The notes under the pieces: model-generated | The model's input: only the letters and a program-made list of their open reading frames with translations | Told to the model about the DNA's origin: nothing | Databases searched by the model: none | From: Acidobacteriaceae bacterium | GTDB lineage: Bacteria; Acidobacteriota; Terriglobia; Terriglobales; Acidobacteriaceae | NCBI GenBank assembly: GCA_030040175.1 | Contig: JASHUF010000078.1 | Location: forward strand, 1-12,361 | Reading direction: 5' to 3' | DNA: 12,361 bases | Shown: positions 7,288 through 12,361 of the stretch, piece by piece | Layout of the letters: each line of letters starts with the position of its first letter | Numbering within the stretch: position 1 is the first letter of the stretch | Translations under genes and position numbers: made by a program

Positions 7288-7829
7288 CAGTACTCCACCT
7301 CCACCACTGAGACCGGCTGGAACGATTCGAGGTACTTGCGCGCCTCGGCTGCATCGAACTTGGGATCGAGCGCCTCCAGGCAGAGAAAGAACTTGTCCGT
7401 CGTCGCGCCGTCGCGGAAATTGGGCGCATTGAACACGGGGTGATAGAGAGCGGGCAGCCCGCACAGCGCCAGCATGCCGAAGGCAGCCGAAAGTCCGGCC
7501 CACAAAATCGTCCACTCGTACGCCGGCACGATGAACGCCGGCCAGGAATACATAGGCCGGCCGGCAATATTGAGCGGGAACGCGAGCACCGAGATCCACG
7601 TCTCCAGCCCGAACATGGCAGCCCCGCCGAGCAGACCGCCAATCAGCGTGACCAGCGGAACCTTATCGCGATGGAAGCCGATGGCTTCGGCGGCCTCTTC
7701 CAGGGGAAAAGGGCTATAACAGTCCAGGCGCCGCCAGCCGTCCTGGTACGACTGCCGTGCGGCGCGCACCAGATCGCCGGGCGTCTCGAATTCAGCCAGC
7801 AGTCCGTAGATCCCTTCGCGTGCGGGCAT
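7287..7829 (-). CDS. actD: ACIII membrane subunit ActD (DUF3341 family)
   Basis: Small membrane subunit of ACIII; its exact role is not settled, and by position it is structural or assists proton transfer. From the ATG at 7829 it is 180 aa. A soluble N-terminal domain contains the family-like CYSPFPLEEAAEAIG (about residues 37-51), followed by two hydrophobic segments (about 57-88 and 96-129) and a charged C-terminus ending VEVEY. A GTG at 7853 would add 8 residues, but it overlaps the upstream small ORF, and the added residues (NWRKRSD) do not look conserved. The ATG has GGAGG 12 nt upstream, a little far. The stop overlaps the actE ATG by one base (TGATG). Length and order fit actD of other ACIII operons. 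Confidence 0.94.
   Translation of the reverse strand: MPAREGIYGLLAEFETPGDLVRAARQSYQDGWRRLDCYSPFPLEEAAEAIGFHRDKVPLVTLIGGLLGGAAMFGLETWISVLAFPLNIAGRPMYSWPAFIVPAYEWTILWAGLSAAFGMLALCGLPALYHPVFNAPNFRDGATTDKFFLCLEALDPKFDAAEARKYLESFQPVSVVEVEY
7293..7302 (-). promoter_or_regulatory. Ribosome binding site region of actE
   Basis: GGAGG (7302-7298) and GGAG (7296-7293) lie 10 and 5 nt before the ATG at 7287, inside the last codons of actD. This is the main argument that translation of actE begins at 7287, upstream of the repeat tract. Confidence 0.55.
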
Positions 7830-7830
7830 A

Positions 7831-7947
7831 TCAGAGCGCTTCCTCCAATTCACTCGGCCCCTCGGGCAGGGTCATGGGGATGGTTTTCTTGAGGAAACCA
7901 ACCCTTGCGGTTCGCGGTTTCAAAGTCAAGCCATTGGGGAAGCGCAT
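7831..7947 (-). CDS. Candidate 38-aa small ORF between actC and actD
   Basis: Not recognised, and may be non-functional. It fills the space between actC and actD exactly. Its ATG (7947-7945) overlaps the actC stop by one base (TGATG), GGAGG lies 10 nt upstream (7962-7958), and its TGA ends one base before the actD ATG. The peptide begins [17 protein letters not shown] and ends SELEEAL: basic first half, acidic last part, no membrane helix, no Cys or His. About 70 per cent of codons end in G or C, compatible with coding but weak evidence at this length. A second frame (GTG 7954 to TGA 7850, 34 codons, beginning with [18 protein letters not shown] after the start) reads more like a soluble protein but has a poorly spaced ribosome site. 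At most one of them is likely to be real; either could simply act as a translation-coupling leader for actD. Confidence 0.35.
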   Translation of the reverse strand: MRFPNGLTLKPRTARVGFLKKTIPMTLPEGPSELEEAL

Positions 7948-9365
7948 CAGTCACCAGCCTCCGCCGTCACCTTGGGCTTGATCTTGGCTTGCGGCAGCAG
8001 CAAGCGGATTTCGTTCATGGGAATCATGGGCAGGAAGCGGACGAAGAGCAGGAACATGAACAGGAAAAACGTCACCGAGCCGAAGAACGTCATGTAATCC
8101 CACTTCGTTGCCCGGTACGTGCCCCAGGCCGAGGGCAGGAAATCACGCGTCAGGCTGGTCACGATGATGACAAAGCGCTCGAACCACATGCCGGTGTTCA
8201 CAATGATCGACATCACGAACATGAAAGCGATGTTGGTGCGCAGCCTGCGCACCCACAGGGTGGTGAGGGGGATGAACAGGTTGCAGGTGAGCAGCAGCCA
8301 GTACGACCAGCCCATGGGCCCGAAGGCGCGGTTCCAGAAGGTGAACGCCTCCCAGTGGTCGGCCGAGTACCAGGCCATGAAGGCTTCCATGGCGTAGCCG
8401 TAGCCCACGATGAAGCCGGTCACCAGCATCAGCTTGCCCATATTGTCGATGTGGCGCTCGGTCACCAGTTGTTCCAGGTGGTAGTACTTGCGCAGCGGAA
8501 TGGCCAGCGTGAGCACCATGGCAAAGCCCGAATAAATGGCGCCGGCGACGAAATAGGGCGGGAAGATGGTGGTGTGCCAGCCGGGAAGCACGGCTACGGC
8601 GAAATCGAAGCTGATGACGGTGTGCACCGAAAGCACCAGGGGCGTGGCCAGGCCGGCCAGCAGCAGCGACGCGGTCTCATACTGCACCCAGTGGCGCACC
8701 GAGCCGCGCCATCCCCAGGAAAGCACCCCGTAGAAATACTTGGCAATCTTCGACTGGGCGCGATCGCGGAAGGTGCCGAAATCGGGAATCATGCCCACGT
8801 ACCAGAAGACCACCGAGATGGTGGCGTAGGTGGACACGGCAAAGGTGTCCCACATCAGCGGGGAGCGGAACTGCGGCCACACGTCCATGGTGAAGGGCAG
8901 CGGCAGCAGCCAGTACCCCAGCCACGGGCGGCCCACGTGAATCACCGGGAACATAGCCGCGCACATCACGGCAAAAATCGTCATGGCCTCGGCAAAGCGG
9001 CTGATGGAGTTGCGCCACGACTGTTTGAAGAGAAGAAGAATAGCCGAGATCAGCGTTCCCGCGTGGCCGATGCCGATCCACCAGACGAAGTTGATGATGG
9101 CAAATCCCCAGGCCACCGGCTGGGTAATGGCCCAGATGCCCACGCCTTTCAGGAACAGCCAGGTAAGCGCCACCATCAGCATGGTGGTTCCCGAGCCGGC
9201 GACGGCGAAATACGCAAACCAGCCCAGCGGGGTGCGCGGCGTGAGCACGATGCGCGAGATTTTCTCCGTGATGGAACGGAAGGTCTGGCCCTGCCCGATG
9301 ACCCGGAATTCTCCGGTTGCGGGATCGATGCCGGGATCTTTCGGTCTCAATTCGCTGGTTGCCAT
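7947..9365 (-). CDS. actC: ACIII membrane subunit ActC (NrfD/PsrC-like, quinol site)
   Basis: Main NrfD-like membrane subunit of ACIII, which by family knowledge carries the menaquinol oxidation site near the periplasmic face and docks to ActB. It is 472 aa, the usual size. About ten hydrophobic segments are visible, near 46-72, 84-111, 126-145, 170-192, 228-252, 270-290, 312-332, 350-372, 378-404 and 423-447. Conserved-looking polar residues inside or beside the membrane include the [14 protein letters not shown] stretch (about 95-108), IHVGRPW (about 142-148), [11 protein letters not shown] (about 246-256) and NTGMWFERF (about 390-398). The start ATG lies 45 nt after the actB stop; the upstream region is low-complexity with only a weak AAGGGA. 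The stop overlaps the next small ORF start. Identity rests on family recognition and on its place between actB and actD. Confidence 0.96.
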   Translation of the reverse strand: MATSELRPKDPGIDPATGEFRVIGQGQTFRSITEKISRIVLTPRTPLGWFAYFAVAGSGTTMLMVALTWLFLKGVGIWAITQPVAWGFAIINFVWWIGIGHAGTLISAILLLFKQSWRNSISRFAEAMTIFAVMCAAMFPVIHVGRPWLGYWLLPLPFTMDVWPQFRSPLMWDTFAVSTYATISVVFWYVGMIPDFGTFRDRAQSKIAKYFYGVLSWGWRGSVRHWVQYETASLLLAGLATPLVLSVHTVISFDFAVAVLPGWHTTIFPPYFVAGAIYSGFAMVLTLAIPLRKYYHLEQLVTERHIDNMGKLMLVTGFIVGYGYAMEAFMAWYSADHWEAFTFWNRAFGPMGWSYWLLLTCNLFIPLTTLWVRRLRTNIAFMFVMSIIVNTGMWFERFVIIVTSLTRDFLPSAWGTYRATKWDYMTFFGSVTFFLFMFLLFVRFLPMIPMNEIRLLLPQAKIKPKVTAEAGD

Positions 9366-9370
9366 GGTCG

Positions 9371-9412
9371 CTTTTGTTCCCTTGCTGCCTTGCTTTCTTG
9401 TCCCCTGCCTTT
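9371..9412. repeat. Low-complexity 8-nt period tract between actB and actC
   Basis: On the plus strand CTTGCTGC, CTTGCTTT, CTTGTCCC and a degenerate CTGCCTTT follow one another at 9381-9412, preceded by a CTTTTGTTCC stretch. It fills most of the actB-actC gap and touches the actB stop codon. On the minus strand it is purine-rich, which may help ribosome binding, but no good Shine-Dalgarno stands out. Confidence 0.5.
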
Positions 9413-12361
9413 ATCCCTTGGCCGGCGCAATCTCCACCGGCGTTTCTTCGAGTTCGGGGTTCGGATTCAGAACCTCGGCCACGTACGTGGTCCGGGGGCG
9501 CGTGTTGATGTCGGCGATCAACTGGTAGCTGCGTATCTGTGCGCGGAGCTTGGAGACGCGGCTCTGCCGGTCGTTGATGTTGCCGAAGGTGATGGCCTGA
9601 GCCGGGCACGCCTGCTGGCAGGCGGTCACGATCTCGCCGTCGCCCACCAGCCGGTTCTCCTTGTCGGCCTCGATCTTGGCTTCCTGGATGCGCTGCACGC
9701 AGTAGTTGCACTTCTCCATCACCCCGCGCGAGCGCACGGTCACGTCGGGATTGCGCATCAGCGCCAGGCTCGGCGTCTCGTAATCGGAGAAGAGCAGGAA
9801 GTTAAACCGCCGCACCTTGTAGGGACAGTTATTGGAGCAGTAGCGCGTGCCCACGCAGCGGTTGTAGACCATCATGTTCAGGCCCTCGGGCGTGTGCACG
9901 GTGGCGCCCACCGGGCAAACCTGCTCGCAGGGCGCGTTCTCGCATTGCTGGCAGGCCATGGGCTGGAAGTGCGCCCGCGGCGCGGCCAGGTCGCCCTCGA
10001 AATAGGTGTCGATGCGCAGCCACTGCATGTCGCGGCCGATGCGCACCTGCTGCTTGCCCACCACGGCGATGTTGTTCTCGGCGTAACAGCTCACGATGCA
10101 GGCGTTGCAGCCCGTGCAGCTGTTCATGTCAATCGACATGGCCCACGCGTAGGCTTCGTTATAGGGCCAGTTAGGGAACAGCGACGTGTTCTTGTCGGGG
10201 GTGTCGTAGCGCTCGCCCTCGTGGGCGAAGTTCGGGTTGGCCTTGAACTCGTCCAGGGTTGCGTAGCGGATGATCCCGCGCGGACCCAGCGCCTCGTCCC
10301 CTTCGAGCGAGTTGTTGCCCGTCCCCTGTCCCAGGAGAAACTTCGCGCGCTTGTCCTGGTAGTGGCTCTTGGTGATGGCCACGCCCCACTTGCCGTCCAG
10401 CTTGCGAATTCCGCCAGTCGCGTAGAGCGGCGCCCAGGTATTACGGATGGCGCTGGCGTTGAAGCCCTGCCCCGAGCCCACGCGGCCGGCGAACTCCCTG
10501 CCGTAACCGAGATAGACCGTGACCGAGTTGTCCGGATGCCCGGGAGACACGATAACCGGCGCCTTCACGCGGCCCGAGCCTACGCTGATCTCGATAATGT
10601 CGTCTTCTTCGAGGTTGTACTTCGTCAGCAGGGCGCCGCTCATGATCGCCGCATTGTCCCAGCTCAGGCTGGTCACCGGCTTGGGCAGCTCCTGCAGCCA
10701 GCCCACATTGGAGAAGCGGCCGTCGTAGATGGTCGGATCGGGACGGAAGATGATTTCGAGCGCGTCTTTCGGCGCGGCCGCGGGGATCGTGTAGCGCGCG
10801 ACCATCTTGCCCGGAGCCGGCTCCCTCGGCCCGTACGCCGTGTCGGCAACCCATCCGTCGTGCAGCGCCTTGCGCCAGCCGGTTTCGAAATCGCCTTTGA
10901 TATTTGCCTTCTGCGTCACGCGCACCGCGTCGTAGGCGCTCAGCATCGGGTCGTCGAGCAAAGTTTGGAAAAAGTCGTGCGCGCTGTGGCCGCCGTAGAG
11001 CGGCTCGATGAGCGGTTGCACAATCGAGACCGTGCCGTCGTAGGCGCGTGCATCGGACCAGTACTCGAGATAATGCGCCGCGGGAATGTGCCAATGGGAA
11101 ATCTGCCCCGTCTCGTCCACGTGCGAGCCGAGATGAACCACAAGATTGGCCTTGTTGAAGGCCGTGGGAAAATCGAGATCGGCGGGCGCATCGTAGATGG
11201 GGTTGGCGTTCAGGATCACCAGCCAGTCCACCTTGCCCGCGTTCAGGTCGGCCACCAGCGCTTTCAAATCGCCGAGCTGGTCGCTCGGCAGCGGGATTGC
11301 CGGTTCCGGGGAAACGGTCACCGTCTTGCCCACGTTGCCGAGAGCCGTATTGATGGCCAGAGCCAGCGCCGTCACCGAGGCGTCCTGATAGATGCCCGGG
11401 ATCACCGCGCTCTTGCCCGCGTTGGCCTTCAGGTCCTTGGCGAGGGCGGCGAGAAATTTTTGCTGCTCGTCGCTCCACGCATAGCTTGGCGCGCTCACGC
11501 CCGGCACACCCACCGCCGCGGCCAGCGCCGCCGCAAAGGCCGGAACTTCGCTTGCGCGCAGCCCCAACCGGTGCTCGGCCTTGAAGCCGGTGGTTGTGGG
11601 CGTGCTCTCGATCACGTACAGCCGGTTCATGCCGTTTTCCGGCTGCTTGCGGGCGGCGGCGTAGTCGCGGACTAATTTATGAAAACCGGGATAGGCCGCG
11701 CTCGAAAGAAAATCCGCATCCAGCGAGACGATCACATCCGCCGCGCTCAGGTCGTACTGAATATTGATCCCTTTTTCCAGCGCCGTTCCCGCCACGGCCG
11801 CGTCGTACTGCACCAGCTTCGCCTTCGGGTACGCCTTCTCGACGGCCTGCCACTGCCGCGCCGCCGTGGGCGAAGTGATGGTCGCGCTGAGGAAATAAAT
11901 GCCCGTGCCGTCGTTCGTGGAAGTGACCTTGCCGCGGAATGCCTCGGCAAACTCCTCCCACTCGCGCGCCTCGCCGCGATAGGTCGCGTGCTGCGAGCGG
12001 TCAGGATCGTAGAGATCGAGCAGCGTTCCCTGCGTATACGGGTCCGATGCGCCGCGGTTGTACGGGTGCTCGGGGTTGCCGTCGACTTTGATGGGACGGA
12101 ACTCGCTCGACTTGACCAGCAGCGGCACCGCGCCCGCGGGAAACGGGTGCGCCGTGGCAAAGTACATGGGCTTGCCCAGCACCAGGTCCTCCGGCGCCTT
12201 GACGTAGGGATAGATGGGCTCGTCGGGCTGCTTGGTGCAGCCGGCCAGTCCGGCCAGGGCCATGGAAGCGCCCATCAATTTCAAAAAGCCGCGGCGCGAG
12301 ACGGGATCGATCCACTCCTGCGCCGAGCCGGGAAACTCCTTCTCTACCGCCGCGCGAAACT
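9411..12361 (-). CDS. actB: ACIII iron-sulfur subunit ActB (molybdopterin-oxidoreductase-like), 5' end cut by the window
   Basis: Large extracytoplasmic subunit of ACIII that passes electrons from the quinol site through Fe-S clusters. 982 residues are visible and the frame is open to the window edge, so the N-terminus is missing. Near the visible start is a Tat signal, [10 protein letters not shown] (residues 21-30), ending in LAGC (Cys41), preceded by [13 protein letters not shown], as in the extended-Tat family. Residues of about 50-650 form the molybdopterin-oxidoreductase-like domain, which in ActB carries no Mo cofactor. The ferredoxin-like domain (about 735-930) holds Cys748/751/754/758, Cys803/806/811/815, Cys835/841/845 with Thr838 in place of one Cys, and Cys884/887/914/918. 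That fits three [4Fe-4S] clusters and one [3Fe-4S] cluster, as described for ActB. An internal TTG at 12284 falls inside the Tat signal and is not the true start. actA is expected upstream, outside the window. Confidence 0.96.
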   Translation of the reverse strand, partial: FRAAVEKEFPGSAQEWIDPVSRRGFLKLMGASMALAGLAGCTKQPDEPIYPYVKAPEDLVLGKPMYFATAHPFPAGAVPLLVKSSEFRPIKVDGNPEHPYNRGASDPYTQGTLLDLYDPDRSQHATYRGEAREWEEFAEAFRGKVTSTNDGTGIYFLSATITSPTAARQWQAVEKAYPKAKLVQYDAAVAGTALEKGINIQYDLSAADVIVSLDADFLSSAAYPGFHKLVRDYAAARKQPENGMNRLYVIESTPTTTGFKAEHRLGLRASEVPAFAAALAAAVGVPGVSAPSYAWSDEQQKFLAALAKDLKANAGKSAVIPGIYQDASVTALALAINTALGNVGKTVTVSPEPAIPLPSDQLGDLKALVADLNAGKVDWLVILNANPIYDAPADLDFPTAFNKANLVVHLGSHVDETGQISHWHIPAAHYLEYWSDARAYDGTVSIVQPLIEPLYGGHSAHDFFQTLLDDPMLSAYDAVRVTQKANIKGDFETGWRKALHDGWVADTAYGPREPAPGKMVARYTIPAAAPKDALEIIFRPDPTIYDGRFSNVGWLQELPKPVTSLSWDNAAIMSGALLTKYNLEEDDIIEISVGSGRVKAPVIVSPGHPDNSVTVYLGYGREFAGRVGSGQGFNASAIRNTWAPLYATGGIRKLDGKWGVAITKSHYQDKRAKFLLGQGTGNNSLEGDEALGPRGIIRYATLDEFKANPNFAHEGERYDTPDKNTSLFPNWPYNEAYAWAMSIDMNSCTGCNACIVSCYAENNIAVVGKQQVRIGRDMQWLRIDTYFEGDLAAPRAHFQPMACQQCENAPCEQVCPVGATVHTPEGLNMMVYNRCVGTRYCSNNCPYKVRRFNFLLFSDYETPSLALMRNPDVTVRSRGVMEKCNYCVQRIQEAKIEADKENRLVGDGEIVTACQQACPAQAITFGNINDRQSRVSKLRAQIRSYQLIADINTRPRTTYVAEVLNPNPELEETPVEIAPAKG

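Noticed and set aside
7288..7599. Longer actE reading frame upstream of 7287
   Set aside because: It runs inside actD in another frame; the overlap ATG with GGAGG at 7287 is the better start.
7905..11675. A 1256-codon open frame on the plus strand opposite actC and actB
   Set aside because: It lies antisense to two confidently identified genes, is rich in His, Arg, Gly and Ala, and has no recognisable domain. Long antisense frames are expected in GC-rich DNA with strong third-position bias.
12279..12284. Start of actB at TTG 12284 or ATG 12275
   Set aside because: The frame continues upstream through the twin-arginine motif to the window edge, so these are internal codons.

Overview
The window carries one compact respiratory gene cluster, with every supported gene on the minus strand (transcription runs from high to low coordinates). 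It encodes an Alternative Complex III (ACIII, a quinol:cytochrome c/oxidase oxidoreductase unrelated to bc1) followed by a copper chaperone and a caa3-type cytochrome c oxidase. The DNA is GC-rich. The gene order, the short-period intergenic tracts and the GGCTAAAGCC palindromes resemble what I recall of Acidobacteriota genomes. That assignment is an inference from memory, not a search result.

Layout in transcription order: actB (12361-9411, 5' end outside the window), actC (9365-7947), a candidate 38-codon small ORF (7947-7831), actD (7829-7287), actE (7287-6382), actF (6368-5061) and a one-TM protein of unknown function (5074-4442). Then comes a 206-bp repeat-filled gap (4441-4236), followed by a Sco-family copper chaperone (4235-3321), coxB with a fused cytochrome c domain (3308-2232), coxA (2235-571) and coxC (578-1, 3' end outside the window). 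actA, the multiheme subunit, is expected just beyond base 12361. A subunit IV gene or further assembly genes may lie beyond base 1.

How it works together: quinol is oxidised at the NrfD-like membrane subunits (ActC/ActF). Electrons pass over the Fe-S clusters of ActB and the c hemes of ActA/ActE, then to the cytochrome c domain and CuA of CoxB, and finally to the heme/CuB centre of CoxA. Sco would help build CuA. Most junctions overlap or are a few bases apart, which points to one translationally coupled transcript. The only sizeable gap, at 4236-4441, separates the ACIII block from the sco-cox block.

The main biology is known. Points that deserve a second look are: a palindrome plus 7-nt tandem tract that has become part of the actE reading frame, putting about 50 extra residues before the lipoprotein signal; a tightly packed small ORF between actC and actD; the A2-type YSHPAV signature of CoxA; Gln in place of the usual CuA-site Glu of CoxB; the unknown one-TM protein; and the repeat structure at the module boundary. 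I found no RNA genes, CRISPR arrays, insertion sequences or convincing promoters or terminators.
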